Source: CAVSWT01 sp963731745 (GTDB lineage: Bacteria > Bacteroidota > Ignavibacteria > Ignavibacteriales > Ignavibacteriaceae). From it: a stretch of DNA of 64,000 nt. Positions within the stretch are counted from its first letter, which is position 1. Every line of letters begins with the position of its first letter. Made by a program: the position numbers and the translations under genes. The notes under the pieces are model-generated. The model saw only the letters and a program-made list of their open reading frames with translations, made no database searches and had not been told where the DNA came from. The DNA is taken from contig CAVSWT010000018.1 in assembly GCA_963731745.1 (NCBI GenBank), forward strand, positions 1-64,000, in the 5' to 3' direction. Shown one piece after another: positions 37,714 to 46,782 of this stretch.

Positions 37714-38706
37714 TTACTTTACTTTTATGCTTATTTCCACTGACATTCCAGGCAATAAATTTATATCCGGATTTGGGTCCGGCTTGCCCGTCTGGGTTGT
37801 CGGTGCAATTGAAATTTTTATCGGAACGCGTTGTGTAACTTTAGTAAAATTACCTGACGCATTAGAAGGTGGAATTAAGGAAAATTGCGAAGCTGTATTA
37901 GAACCAAGCTGATAAATTTTGCCTTGAAATACCTGGTCAGGATATGCATCAACTGAAATATCTGCTTTGTCACCAATTTTTATAGATGATAATTTTGTTT
38001 CTTCCAGATCCGCAGTTACCCATACATTTTTAATATCATAAATTGTAAGAATAGGCTGTCCCGGCGAAACTACATCTCCGGTTAACGACCATCGCTTAGC
38101 AACAATTCCATCCATTGGGGAATAGATGGATGCATTCTGAAGCTGAGTTTGTATTACATTGAGCTGAGCCTTTGCAGTGCCAATTTTTGTTTTAGATATA
38201 TTGAATTGTGCTTTTGCTGACTCAAGCGCTTTCTGCATATGATCGAATTGTTCCTTGGGAATGATTTTATCATTGTATTGTTTTTCTGCTCGGTCATAAT
38301 CATCCTGGGCTTTTTCCAAATTTACCTTTGCAAGTGAGATACTTTCATTATCAAGTTCAAGCATTGCTTTTGCCTGCTGTGCTTGAGCTAAAAGATCCGT
38401 AGAATCTAATTGAACAAGTAATTGGCCTTTGTGCACAGTATCAGCTTCATCAACAGTTAATTTTGTAATTCTACCCAGCATTTTTGAACTGACAGAAAGT
38501 TTGTTGCCATCAATAAAAGCATCATCCGTAGTTACATATCCAAGCTGACCGATATACCAGTAAATACCAGCAGCGGCGGCAATCAAAATAATAATGAACG
38601 GAATAATGATTTTCTTTTTTCTATACATGGGGACTGAATCAATATCTTCCTCTAAAGTTTCGTTTGCATTTTTATTTTGAACTTTTATCTCTTCGTTATT
38701 TGCCAT
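37714..38706 (-). CDS. emrA: HlyD/EmrA-type membrane-fusion protein
   Basis: The 330-residue adaptor has one N-terminal membrane helix (about 31-52, KKIIIPFIIILIAAAAGIYW) and a split biotinyl-lipoyl domain (DGNKLSVSSKMLGRITKLTV, then SIYSPMDGIVAKRWSLTGDV). A coiled-coil hairpin lies between them (about 95-175) and a beta-barrel portion follows. It starts after an AAGGAAAA ribosome site. It links the EmrB-type pump to TolC across the periplasm. Confidence 0.94.
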   Translation of the reverse strand: MANNEEIKVQNKNANETLEEDIDSVPMYRKKKIIIPFIIILIAAAAGIYWYIGQLGYVTTDDAFIDGNKLSVSSKMLGRITKLTVDEADTVHKGQLLVQLDSTDLLAQAQQAKAMLELDNESISLAKVNLEKAQDDYDRAEKQYNDKIIPKEQFDHMQKALESAKAQFNISKTKIGTAKAQLNVIQTQLQNASIYSPMDGIVAKRWSLTGDVVSPGQPILTIYDIKNVWVTADLEETKLSSIKIGDKADISVDAYPDQVFQGKIYQLGSNTASQFSLIPPSNASGNFTKVTQRVPIKISIAPTTQTGKPDPNPDINLLPGMSVEISIKVK

Positions 38707-38740
38707 GAATAATTTTCCTTTTTAAATAAAAATTCTACTT

Positions 38741-39355
38741 TTATCTTTTTTTAATTCCGTTTATAAAAATATCTGTAGCGAGGTTCATTTCCTTCTGCAG
38801 CATCTTTGTAGTTTGTTCGTCAACCCCTTGTACGTCAGACCATTTAAGTACTCTGCATCTAAGGCCTTGAATAATATGCAGAAAAACAACAGCCGTATCA
38901 TCGCTTAATTTTTTATCAAACTCTTTAGACTTTTTGCCGTCATCAAATATTTTTCTTAATAAGTCCAGCTCAACTTGTTCAAAATCTAAAAAAAGTTTTT
39001 TGAAAACTGATTTAGAATCAAAGTAGGAATGAACGCTTAATGTGCCGAGGTTCAATAATATTTTAAAGAACTTCATCCTTTGTTCGACATACTGATGAAG
39101 CTTATTCGCTGCAGTTTCTGATTCCTGAAGAATCTCTTCAATATTATTTTTTAGTTCATTCATTTCCTGAACCAGCACAGCTCTAAAAAGATCTTCTTTA
39201 GTAGGGAAGTAATAGTAGAGGGAAGCTTTTCCCATTGCAACATCACTCGCTATTTCATCCATTGTTACTTTTGAAAATCCAAAGTGCGCAAAACGTTTTC
39301 TTGCGGCCTCTGTAATTAATAATTCTTTTTCTTTCGTATTTTCTTCTTGTGACAT
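38741..39355 (-). CDS. TetR-family transcriptional repressor of the efflux operon
   Basis: ATG 39355 (MSQEENTKEKELLITEAARK) is preferred to a TTG three codons upstream. The 204-residue protein has a TetR_N helix-turn-helix at about 10-57 (FAHFGFSKVTMDEIASDVAM, KASLYYYFPTKEDLFRAV). A helical ligand-binding domain follows. It is the first gene of the efflux operon. A perfect 8-bp inverted repeat lies directly upstream and is the likely operator. The inducing ligand is unknown. Confidence 0.93.
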   Translation of the reverse strand: MSQEENTKEKELLITEAARKRFAHFGFSKVTMDEIASDVAMGKASLYYYFPTKEDLFRAVLVQEMNELKNNIEEILQESETAANKLHQYVEQRMKFFKILLNLGTLSVHSYFDSKSVFKKLFLDFEQVELDLLRKIFDDGKKSKEFDKKLSDDTAVVFLHIIQGLRCRVLKWSDVQGVDEQTTKMLQKEMNLATDIFINGIKKR

Positions 39356-39366
39356 TATTACCAACT

Positions 39367-39395
39367 TTTCGACTATTTAACTTGAAGAGTCGAAA
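39367..39395. promoter_or_regulatory. Candidate TetR operator TTTCGACT-N13-AGTCGAAA
   Basis: TTTCGACT at 39367-39374 and AGTCGAAA at 39388-39395 are exact reverse complements, 21 bp centre to centre, two helical turns. They begin 11 bp upstream of the tetR ATG and lie in the divergent gap with the MauE-like gene. Confidence 0.65.
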
Positions 39396-39505
39396 TATAA
39401 AACAAAGTTATAATTCAAACAAATTAATTTTTATAGACAAATACTAAATGTGATTAATTTAACTAATTGATATAAATTTATATCTAATAAATAATTGAAT
39501 AAAAC

Positions 39506-40384
39506 ATGAGCAAGAAAAACATTTTAATTTTCATCCGGATTATTGTTGCCTGTACTTTTATCTTTTCTGCGGTTTCTAAAATGATATCCATTGGAGTTTT
39601 TGAGATTACTTTAATTGATCAGGGAATAGTTCAAAATCGTGAGACCGCCGCTATTTTTGCCCGATTGCTGATTGGCCTGGAATTTTCAATAGGATTTTTA
39701 TTTCTACAGCCATGTAATATTAAAAGGGTTATTGCGCCGTTTTCGATGTTAATATTAATAATTTTCAGCGGACAATTAATTTATTTGATGATTCGTGGTG
39801 ATGCGAGTAATTGCGGATGCTTTGGAGAATTAATAAAAATGTCGCCAATTGAATCGCTAATTAAAAATGTTTTTCTTTTTGGATTAATTGGAATCTTATA
39901 TTTGAAATCTGAAATACGGAATTATAATAAATCATTCTTATTTATACTTCCAATTGCCGCAATTTCTTTTGTGTTTTTAATTTCACCTCTAAAATCAATT
40001 AAAGATTTTAAATTCAGCAGCTACACACATTTTCAAAATTCCGGCAGAGTCGATTTGGCGGAAGGGGATAAACTTTTAGCCGTCTTTGATCTTGAATGCG
40101 ATCATTGTCAGGCTGCTGCAAAAGAAATTGGTGAACTGCAGCGAAGTAAGAAAAACTTTCCGGACTTTTACGCGTTGTTTTTTGGAGAAGGAAATGTATC
40201 AGTTGATTCATTCAATACGATTACTAATACTAATTTTTCATATCATAAAATTAATGCTGATGACTTTTTTGATTTAATTGGCGACTCACCACCGAGAGTT
40301 TATTGGCTGGAAGACGGCAGAGTGAAAGAATATTGGGATAAGGATTTTGTTGAAAACATAAAACATTCGTTTGAATTAAAGTAA
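39506..40384 (+). CDS. MauE/DoxX-like membrane protein with C-terminal thioredoxin-like domain
   Basis: The 292-residue protein begins with four helices of the MauE/DoxX type (RIIVACTFIFSAVSKMISIG, RLLIGLEFSIGFLFL) followed by the conserved SNCGCFGELIKMSPI loop. A fifth helix leads to a periplasmic domain with Cys-Asp-His-Cys in VFDLECDHCQAAAKEI, resembling a thioredoxin-like redox site. MauE-type proteins are linked to disulfide formation or quinone-linked redox in the periplasm. The fusion suggests a membrane disulfide-handling module, by inference. It diverges from tetR. Confidence 0.8.
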   Translation: MSKKNILIFIRIIVACTFIFSAVSKMISIGVFEITLIDQGIVQNRETAAIFARLLIGLEFSIGFLFLQPCNIKRVIAPFSMLILIIFSGQLIYLMIRGDASNCGCFGELIKMSPIESLIKNVFLFGLIGILYLKSEIRNYNKSFLFILPIAAISFVFLISPLKSIKDFKFSSYTHFQNSGRVDLAEGDKLLAVFDLECDHCQAAAKEIGELQRSKKNFPDFYALFFGEGNVSVDSFNTITNTNFSYHKINADDFFDLIGDSPPRVYWLEDGRVKEYWDKDFVENIKHSFELK

Positions 40385-40435
40385 TTACTATTTTGTGTAT
40401 TTCATTTATGAACGAAAATAATTTATTATAATTAA

Positions 40436-40894
40436 ATGCAATTCAAAGCAGAAATTAAAATAGCAGAATTAAAGGATAAAGAAATTCTGAACAGGATTAG
40501 CATTGAATCTAAAATGCATTGGAACTATCCATTGGATTGGATTGAAAATTGGAAAGATGATTTAACATTAACAGAAAATGATTTCTCTGCGCAAAGCATT
40601 TTCAAATTGGAATTATCCGGATCTATAATTGGATTTTGTGCAATTCGCGAGCACAATAAAAATTATGAAATTACTCATTTATGGTTGGAGCCTGAATATA
40701 TTGGAAAAGGGTTTGGAAAATTCTTACTGAATGAAACTATAAAAAAAGTTGTTAAAAAGGATAAACCAATAATTGTTGAAGCTGATCCGAACGCAGAATC
40801 ATTTTATAAGAGTCAAGGCTTTGAAACGTTTGATAAAATTGAGAGTTATCCTAAAGGAAGATTTTTACCCGTCATGAAAAAGATGTCTAAATAA
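40436..40894 (+). CDS. GNAT-family N-acetyltransferase
   Basis: The 152-residue protein shows the GNAT fold: a central strand pair SGSIIGFCAIREHNKNYEIT, the acetyl-CoA pyrophosphate loop in LEPEYIGKGFGKFLL and the C-terminal EADPNAESFYKSQGFETFDK. The acyl acceptor is not predictable. It starts 51 bp after the MauE-like gene on the same strand. Confidence 0.88.
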   Translation: MQFKAEIKIAELKDKEILNRISIESKMHWNYPLDWIENWKDDLTLTENDFSAQSIFKLELSGSIIGFCAIREHNKNYEITHLWLEPEYIGKGFGKFLLNETIKKVVKKDKPIIVEADPNAESFYKSQGFETFDKIESYPKGRFLPVMKKMSK

Positions 40895-40951
40895 TCACAT
40901 CAGTTAAAAAAATACTTGATTGTATAGTAGATGATAATTCGGAATATCAAG

Positions 40952-40965
40952 TTATGCGTATCACA
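40952..40965. promoter_or_regulatory. TTATGCGTATCACA motif, inverse copy at 45465-45478
   Basis: These 14 bases are an exact reverse complement of TGTGATACGCATAA at 45465-45478. One copy lies 156 bp upstream of the cupin gene and the other 67 bp upstream of the aldo/keto reductase gene. They may be operator half-sites for one regulator, or repeat ends. A chance match is possible in AT-rich DNA. Confidence 0.35.
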
Positions 40966-41120
40966 AAATCTAACTAAGAATTTTTAAGAGCTTTAAAAAT
41001 TAATGATTATTAAAAACTGTTTTGTTATACTTCAATTTTGAACTTGGTTAAATTGGAGAATACAAAGTTGGTGTATACTAATATTAATTAAAATAATAAT
41101 TTATTTTTTTAAGGAAGAAA

Positions 41121-41459
41121 ATGGCATTAGTGATTAAAAAAGATGATTTACCGGGAACGAATACCGGAAGAAAATTTGAAGGTTTTAATTTTGATAATAG
41201 TCAAGTTTCATTTTTCATTATTGAAGCTGCACCGGGTAAAGGAGCAAAATTACATAAACATCCATACGAGGAAGTATTTATAAATCTGGAAGGAGAGGCA
41301 ACATTTACAATTGGTGATGAATCAATAATAGTGAACACTGGAGAGATTGTAGTCGCTCCGCCAAATGTTCCGCACAAGTTTATTAATTCCGGTGAAGGAA
41401 TATTGCGCCAAGTTGATATTCACCCTGCATCAAAAATGGTACAATTTAATTTAGAATAA
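41121..41459 (+). CDS. Cupin-domain protein
   Basis: The 112-residue single-domain cupin has both motifs: KLHKHPYEEVFINLEGEATF with His/His/Glu metal ligands, and APPNVPHKFINSGEG with the fourth His. AAGGAAG precedes the ATG. It begins a rightward run with an NADPH oxidoreductase and an SDR. Possible roles are metal-dependent oxygenase, isomerase or binding; none can be chosen. Confidence 0.92.
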   Translation: MALVIKKDDLPGTNTGRKFEGFNFDNSQVSFFIIEAAPGKGAKLHKHPYEEVFINLEGEATFTIGDESIIVNTGEIVVAPPNVPHKFINSGEGILRQVDIHPASKMVQFNLE

Positions 41460-41489
41460 AAAGCAATTATTAAATATTGAGGAATAAAA

Positions 41490-42446
41490 GTGAAAGCATT
41501 CATATTAAAGGAAAACGGCGGCGTTGAAAATTTAAAATTATCTGAAATAGAAAAACCGAGAATTAAGTCTGATGAAGTTTTAGTAAAGGTTAAAGCAATC
41601 TCCATTAACCCTGTTGATACTATTGCGAGAAAAAATGAATCATCACTTAGGGGAATTTTAAAACCTGAAAAGGATGAAAACTCTTTTATTCTGGGCTGGG
41701 ATATTTCCGGAGTAATAGAAGAAGTAGGCGCTGATGAAACATCTTTCCAAACAGGCAGCGAAGTTTTTGGGATGGTTAACTTTCCCGGAAACGGCAAAGC
41801 CTATGCTGAATACGTTGCTGTTCCTGCAAATCAGTTAGCATTAAAACCAATTAATATTTCTCATGAGGAAGCTGCTGCCGCAACTCTCGCTGCATTAACT
41901 GCCTGGCAAGCATTTGTTACATATGCAAAAATAAAAAAAGGTGATAAAGTTCTAATTCACGCGGCTGGAGGCGGAGTTGGACATTATGCAGTTCAGATTG
42001 CAAAAAGTTTTGGTGCTTATGTTATCGGGACTGGGTCATCTTCCAAAAAAGATTTTATTTTAAATCTTGGCGCAGATGAATTTATAGATTATACAGCAGA
42101 AAAATTTGAAGACAAAATTAAGGATGCTGATATAGTTTTAGATTCGATTCATGATACTGAACATCTCCTTCGTTCAATAAAGGCTGCGAAAAAAGGCGGT
42201 AGAATAATTTCTATAAAATCTCAATTTGAAGGTGAACTTGCTGAAATGGCACAAACCAAAAATTTAATAACATATAAAATGTTAGTTAATTCCAATGGTG
42301 ATGATATGAAAGAAATTGCTAAGCTTTTAGAAAAAGGAAAAATACATTCTCACATTTCCAAAACATTTAAATTTGAAGATCTGCCTAAGGCTCATCTTCA
42401 GGTTGAAACAGGCAAGACAGTTGGTAAAGTTGTTGTTATAGTTTAA
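41490..42446 (+). CDS. NADP-dependent oxidoreductase, zinc-free MDR/quinone-reductase type
   Basis: Starting at GTG 41490 with GAGGAATAAAA upstream, the 318-residue medium-chain reductase has a GroES-like N-domain (VKAISINPVDTIARK, LGWDISGVIEEVG). A Rossmann domain contains the dinucleotide loop HAAGGGVGHYAVQIAK. The zinc-binding cysteines of alcohol dehydrogenases are missing, which fits the quinone oxidoreductase/enoyl reductase branch. It is co-directional with the cupin and SDR genes and may detoxify reactive carbonyls or quinones. Confidence 0.9.
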   Translation: MKAFILKENGGVENLKLSEIEKPRIKSDEVLVKVKAISINPVDTIARKNESSLRGILKPEKDENSFILGWDISGVIEEVGADETSFQTGSEVFGMVNFPGNGKAYAEYVAVPANQLALKPINISHEEAAAATLAALTAWQAFVTYAKIKKGDKVLIHAAGGGVGHYAVQIAKSFGAYVIGTGSSSKKDFILNLGADEFIDYTAEKFEDKIKDADIVLDSIHDTEHLLRSIKAAKKGGRIISIKSQFEGELAEMAQTKNLITYKMLVNSNGDDMKEIAKLLEKGKIHSHISKTFKFEDLPKAHLQVETGKTVGKVVVIV

Positions 42447-42487
42447 CAAAAAATTAAATTTTAAAGATTAATTTACGGAATTTATAA

Positions 42488-43303
42488 ATGAAGGATATTA
42501 AAAATCAAACGATACTCATCACCGGCTCCACTGATGGAATTGGAAAGCTGACAGCCCTGCAATTAGCCAAGCTAAATGCACATGTTTTAGTCCATGGAAG
42601 AAATAAAGAAAAAGTAAGTAAGGTAGTTGACGAAATAAAATCTGAATCCGGGAATAATAAAATTGCGGGATTAACAGCTGACTTTTCTTCTTTAGTTGAG
42701 GTAAGAAAATTTGCAGATGAATTTAAAAAAGATTATCAATCGTTAGATGTATTAATTAATAATGCCGGTGTAGGATATGCAGACGGTCGATATAGTAAAG
42801 ATGGTTATGAGCTTCGATTTGCTGTGAATTATTTGGCGCCTTTCCTATTAACACAACTGCTTCTTCCAGAATTAAAAAAGGCTGCTCCGTCAAGAATTGT
42901 AAATGTAAGTTCAGCGGGACAAAGTCCCATTAACTTTAATGACGTTATGCTGGAAAAAAAATTTAGTGCGGGACAAGCTTACAATCAAAGTAAGCTTGCA
43001 CTCATTATGTTTACTATTGATCTAGCGGAAAAGTTAAAAGAGGAAAATATTACAGTTAATAGTTTACATCCAGGCACTTACCTAGATACAAATATGGTGA
43101 GGAATGCAGACATAAAACCATGGGGGAAGCCTGAATCCGGTGCTGATGCAGAAGTGTACCTTGCAGCCTCACCTGATTTAAAAGACGTATCCGGAAAATA
43201 TTTTAATGTTAAAACTGAAGCAAAGGCGGATGCACAAGCATACGATAAAGAAGCAAGAAAACGGTTGTGGGATTTGAGTGTTGAACTAACTCAAGTTAAG
43301 TGA
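42488..43303 (+). CDS. Short-chain dehydrogenase/reductase (retinol dehydrogenase-like)
   Basis: The 271-residue SDR carries the cofactor loop TGSTDGIGK, the NNAG motif (VLINNAGVGYADGRY), a Ser in VNVSSAGQSP and the catalytic YNQSK with Tyr and Lys. The layout resembles WW-domain/retinol dehydrogenase-like SDRs. It starts 41 bp after the MDR reductase. Its last 85 bp recur as a diverged copy at 45151-45235 beyond the DUF1593 gene. The substrate is unknown. Confidence 0.92.
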   Translation: MKDIKNQTILITGSTDGIGKLTALQLAKLNAHVLVHGRNKEKVSKVVDEIKSESGNNKIAGLTADFSSLVEVRKFADEFKKDYQSLDVLINNAGVGYADGRYSKDGYELRFAVNYLAPFLLTQLLLPELKKAAPSRIVNVSSAGQSPINFNDVMLEKKFSAGQAYNQSKLALIMFTIDLAEKLKEENITVNSLHPGTYLDTNMVRNADIKPWGKPESGADAEVYLAASPDLKDVSGKYFNVKTEAKADAQAYDKEARKRLWDLSVELTQVK

Positions 43304-43427
43304 AAAAATATATTCGCTTAAAAATTTAATATTATATTATGATTTGATGTTATTATCAGATCTTGAAAATAATTCTTCATATTTATTTTCCATCTTTAAT
43401 AATTGATGATTATTTTTAGCTCACCTG

Positions 43428-43688
43428 GTGAAAAAAAATATGACACATCAATATAAATATATTAACCAATTTCTTAACTGTAGTATTCTTATTCTTTCTA
43501 AAAATCTCATTTGTCAATCATTCCAGCCTTCTGATTTTACAGATCAAATTGATGTATCTAAAACTAAAGAATTTATTTCAAATCCAATTTCAATTACAGA
43601 TCTTGGGGGAGAAAGTAATATCTCAATTTCAGGCAGAACTTATTTCAAAAATGGAAATAATTTTACAACCGAATCTGAAATTTCTTAA
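43428..43688 (+). pseudogene. Fragment of a surface beta-domain protein
   Basis: This 86-codon frame has an odd N-terminus with no proper signal peptide. It then shows a coherent beta segment, FQPSDFTDQIDVSKTKEFIS and ITDLGGESNISISGRTYF. Such segments occur as repeated Ig-like units in large secreted Bacteroidota proteins. The frame ends abruptly without a sorting tail. It lies in the interval between the two SDR 3' copies and is best read as a gene remnant. A tiny genuine gene cannot be excluded. Confidence 0.4.
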
Positions 43689-43711
43689 AAAACAATATGA
43701 AGAATATATAA

Positions 43712-45145
43712 ATGAAAACTAGTATTTATTTAATTGTATTTTATATGGTAATACATTCTTATTCTATTTTTGCACAAGCAAATCAAAAACACAGAGTAAT
43801 TATCCTTTCCGATATCGAAGCCGACCCGGATGATTCACAATCTTTTGTCCGACTTCTTTTATATTCCAATGAACTTGATATAAAAGGATTTATTGCTACA
43901 ACCTCCTGCTGGCATAAGGATAGAGTTGATCCGGAATCAATAATTAACATAATTCATGCATACGGTAAAGTTCAACCTAATCTTGTTAAACATGAAGCCG
44001 GTTTTCCTGACGCTGAAGTTCTTTTAAAGAATGTGAAACAAGGTTTACCAAAATATGGAATGCTAGGAGTTGGCGATGGCAATGATTCACAAGGTTCGGA
44101 TTGGATTATTAAAGTGCTTGAAGAAAAAGATGATCGTCCTTTATGGATTTCTGTCTGGGGTGGAGTAAATACACTTGCTCAGGCTCTGCATAAAATTAAA
44201 ACGACAAAAACAGATACTGAAGCTAAAAAAATAATTGCAAAACTAAGGGTGTATACTATATCCGATCAGGACGACAGCGGTATATGGATTAGAAATAATT
44301 TTCCCAATTTGTTTTACATTGTAAGTCCAGGAGATGATTATGGCAGCGCAACATGGAGTGCAATTAATAGTTTCATAAAAGGTATTAACAATGATAGGAT
44401 CAGCAATAGTTGGCTGGCACAAAACATTCAGCAAGGGCGCGGTCCTCTCGGTGCTGCATATCCAGATGTAGCTTGGGGAATGGAGGGAGATACTCCATCA
44501 TGGCTGAATCTAATTCCTAACGGATTAAGTTATCCCGAACATCCAGAATGGGGCGGATGGGGAGGCCGTTACGAATTATACAAACCGGATTTTGCATTGA
44601 CTAAGAAAGGCGGATCAGATGTTCCAATTGCACCTGAGACAAGGGATATCTGGACAAATGCAGTTGATAGTTATACTCCATATATTTTTAATGAATATGG
44701 ACGGGCAATTGGTTTGGACACCATAACATTTACAAGTAACAAAGTAACATTGTGGCGCTGGAGAGATGACTTTCAAAATGATTTTGCAGCCCGGATGAGC
44801 TGGTGTACAGAATCCTATAAACAAGCTAATCATCCGCCGGTTCCCGTTCTAAGTACTCTCGACGAAATTACTGTGAAATCGGGAGAGGGTTTTAGTCTGG
44901 ATGCAAGCAACTCAACCGATCCTGATGGAGACAATCTCAGTTTTCTATGGTTTAATTATCCTGAAGCCGGCACATATAAGAAATTAATAAAAATTGAAGG
45001 TGCTGAAAATTCTCATGGGGCATATGTAATAGCCCCTGCGGTTGACAAACAAGTAACTGCGCATTTTATTTTGAGAATTACTGATAAAGGTACACCGCCG
45101 TTATCAAGATATAAAAGAGTAATAGTGACTATCATACCAAAATAA
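43712..45145 (+). CDS. DUF1593 nucleoside-hydrolase-like secreted protein
   Basis: The 477-residue protein has a signal peptide (YLIVFYMVIHSYSIFAQA) and then a nucleoside-hydrolase-like DUF1593 domain. This domain opens with RVIILSDIEADPDDSQSFVR, an Asp-rich motif like that of calcium-dependent nucleoside hydrolases, and continues with WISVWGGVNTLAQAL and YTISDQDDSGIW. A C-terminal beta domain (about 375-475, NSTDPDGDNLSFLWFNYPEA) is the usual DUF1593 partner. No sorting tail is present. It is predicted periplasmic or extracellular, and might hydrolyse a glycoside or nucleoside. It sits between duplicated SDR 3' ends, which suggests insertion. Confidence 0.88.
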   Translation: MKTSIYLIVFYMVIHSYSIFAQANQKHRVIILSDIEADPDDSQSFVRLLLYSNELDIKGFIATTSCWHKDRVDPESIINIIHAYGKVQPNLVKHEAGFPDAEVLLKNVKQGLPKYGMLGVGDGNDSQGSDWIIKVLEEKDDRPLWISVWGGVNTLAQALHKIKTTKTDTEAKKIIAKLRVYTISDQDDSGIWIRNNFPNLFYIVSPGDDYGSATWSAINSFIKGINNDRISNSWLAQNIQQGRGPLGAAYPDVAWGMEGDTPSWLNLIPNGLSYPEHPEWGGWGGRYELYKPDFALTKKGGSDVPIAPETRDIWTNAVDSYTPYIFNEYGRAIGLDTITFTSNKVTLWRWRDDFQNDFAARMSWCTESYKQANHPPVPVLSTLDEITVKSGEGFSLDASNSTDPDGDNLSFLWFNYPEAGTYKKLIKIEGAENSHGAYVIAPAVDKQVTAHFILRITDKGTPPLSRYKRVIVTIIPK

Positions 45146-45150
45146 AATGT

Positions 45151-45235
45151 AGCAAAGGCGGATGCACAAGCATACGATAAAGACACAAGAAAACGGTTGT
45201 GTGATTTGAGTGTTGAATTGATAAAGTTGAAATGA
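45151..45235 (+). repeat. Diverged second copy of the SDR gene 3' end
   Basis: AGCAAAGGCGGATGCACAAG and what follows match the last 85 bp of the SDR gene (43219-43303) with scattered mismatches, concentrated near the stop. No upstream SDR body is present here. The translated tail (YDKDTRKRLCDLSVE versus YDKEARKRLWDLSVE) shows it derives from a second SDR copy that lost its body, or from a duplication that accompanied arrival of the DUF1593 gene. Confidence 0.85.
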
Positions 45236-45544
45236 TAAAGCTAATGAGTTGAATATAAGTACATAAATTATTCTTGTTAATTGCACTATTGTTTCATTCT
45301 AAATTAACATTTAAAATATTGGGGATGTATCAATCCGATGGAATCATATCATCTTTCTTATTCAAGTAAATTAAAACCAAGTAAAAATGTGTAGTTAATC
45401 ACGTCTGTTGTAAACGGTTCCCTACAAAATCGCTGCTTCAATACGTATCATAAAATTAAAAAGATGTGATACGCATAATTAATATTCTAAAACTTATTTA
45501 TTATATAAAGGTAGTAATCAAAAATGAAAAAGGAGTTATGAGTT
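45236..45544. other. 309-bp spacer upstream of the aldo/keto reductase gene
   Basis: This AT-rich gap contains ATACGTATCAT near 45441 and TGTGATACGCATAA at 45465-45478, possible regulatory sites. AAAGGAG near 45529 is the ribosome site of the next gene. No gene was seen. Confidence 0.5.
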
Positions 45545-46396
45545 ATGATTTTAGAAGAAAAATATAAACTGTATAATGATGTTGAGATTCCAAAACTAGG
45601 ATTGGGAACATGGTTAATAAGTAATGAAGAGGTTGGACAGGCGGTGAATGACGCTTTGAAAATCGGTTATCGTCATATTGATACTGCTCAGGCATACCAA
45701 AATGAAAACGGAGTCGGTGAGGGAATTAGAGCGAGCGGTGTTAAAAGAAAAGATATTTTTGTGACTACAAAACTTGCCGCAGAAGTGAAATCATATAAAG
45801 AAGCTGTTTCAGCAATTGACGGCTCACTTAAAACATTGGGACTTGATTATATCGACATGATGATTATTCATAGCCCTAAGCCATGGGCAAAATTTAACGG
45901 CGATGATCATTATTTCGAAGGAAACCGTGACGCATGGAAAGCTCTTGAAGAAGCATATAAAGCGGGTAAACTTCGTGCAATTGGACTTTCAAACTTTCAA
46001 AAAGAAGACATCGATAACATCCTTGAAGATTGTTCAATAAAGCCAATGGTAAATCAAATTTTGGTGCATATAAGCAACACTCCCAAAGAGCTCATTCAAT
46101 ATTCTCAAAATAAAGGTATGCTGGTAGAAGCATATTCACCAATCGGGCACGGTGAATTATTGAAGAATGAGGAAGTTGCCGCAATAGCAAAAAAATATAA
46201 TGTTTCTGTTCCTCAATTAGGTATTCGCTATACTTTGCAGCTTGGCCTCATCTCATTACCTAAAACTACAAACCCGGATCATATGAAAAGTAATACAGAC
46301 GTTAATTTTGTCATCTCTGATGATGACATGGAAACATTGAAAAATATGGAACAAATAGATTACGGGAAATCCAGAAAGTTTCCGGTGTATGCTTAA
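45545..46396 (+). CDS. Aldo/keto reductase
   Basis: The 283-residue (alpha/beta)8 NADPH-dependent reductase has the family tetrad: Asp and Tyr in RHIDTAQAYQNE, Lys in VTTKLAAEV and His in MMIIHSPKPW. The cofactor-site GLSNFQKEDI and final PKTTNPDHMK are also present. ATG 45545 is supported by AAAGGAG about 10 bases upstream; an earlier overlapping ATG is in another frame. Members reduce aldehydes or ketones such as 2,5-diketogluconate or methylglyoxal. With the nearby MDR and SDR genes it suggests a carbonyl-reduction cluster. Confidence 0.94.
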   Translation: MILEEKYKLYNDVEIPKLGLGTWLISNEEVGQAVNDALKIGYRHIDTAQAYQNENGVGEGIRASGVKRKDIFVTTKLAAEVKSYKEAVSAIDGSLKTLGLDYIDMMIIHSPKPWAKFNGDDHYFEGNRDAWKALEEAYKAGKLRAIGLSNFQKEDIDNILEDCSIKPMVNQILVHISNTPKELIQYSQNKGMLVEAYSPIGHGELLKNEEVAAIAKKYNVSVPQLGIRYTLQLGLISLPKTTNPDHMKSNTDVNFVISDDDMETLKNMEQIDYGKSRKFPVYA

Positions 46397-46431
46397 AAAT
46401 AAATTATAAAATCCATTGTGAAAGTATTTAT

Positions 46432-46464
46432 ATAAACCCAGTTTCTCAGAGGGGCTGGGTTTAT
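46432..46464 (+). terminator. Hairpin terminator after the aldo/keto reductase gene
   Basis: ATAAACCCAG (46432-46441) pairs perfectly with CTGGGTTTAT (46455-46464) around a 13-base loop. The T-tract is weak, so it may work in both directions or with Rho. Confidence 0.7.
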
Positions 46465-46782
46465 AAACAATAAGATTCAGTATAGAAAGTTAATGTTAAA
46501 TTTGGGTAAGGAAATATTATGGAAATAGATTATGGAACTAATTAAAAATGTAATAGCTCAGTCTTTATTATTATAACCCTCTAATGTTTTTTACTTTTAC
46601 CTTCTAATCATCTATATTAAAAAACGGATGAAATACTTATCCAAAGAAATGCTTTTTTGAAATAATTAGCAGTATTAATTTGATTTAAAAATATTACTTA
46701 TTATAATAAAGATAGTTAGCTTATTTCAATCTCTTTGCAAATTCAGATATAAACCTTTTTCCACACACTTTTTTGAAATAAA
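46465..46782. other. 318-bp intergenic stretch before mltF
   Basis: This AT-rich spacer must contain the mltF promoter. I see no open frame, RNA or strong inverted repeat. Confidence 0.55.
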
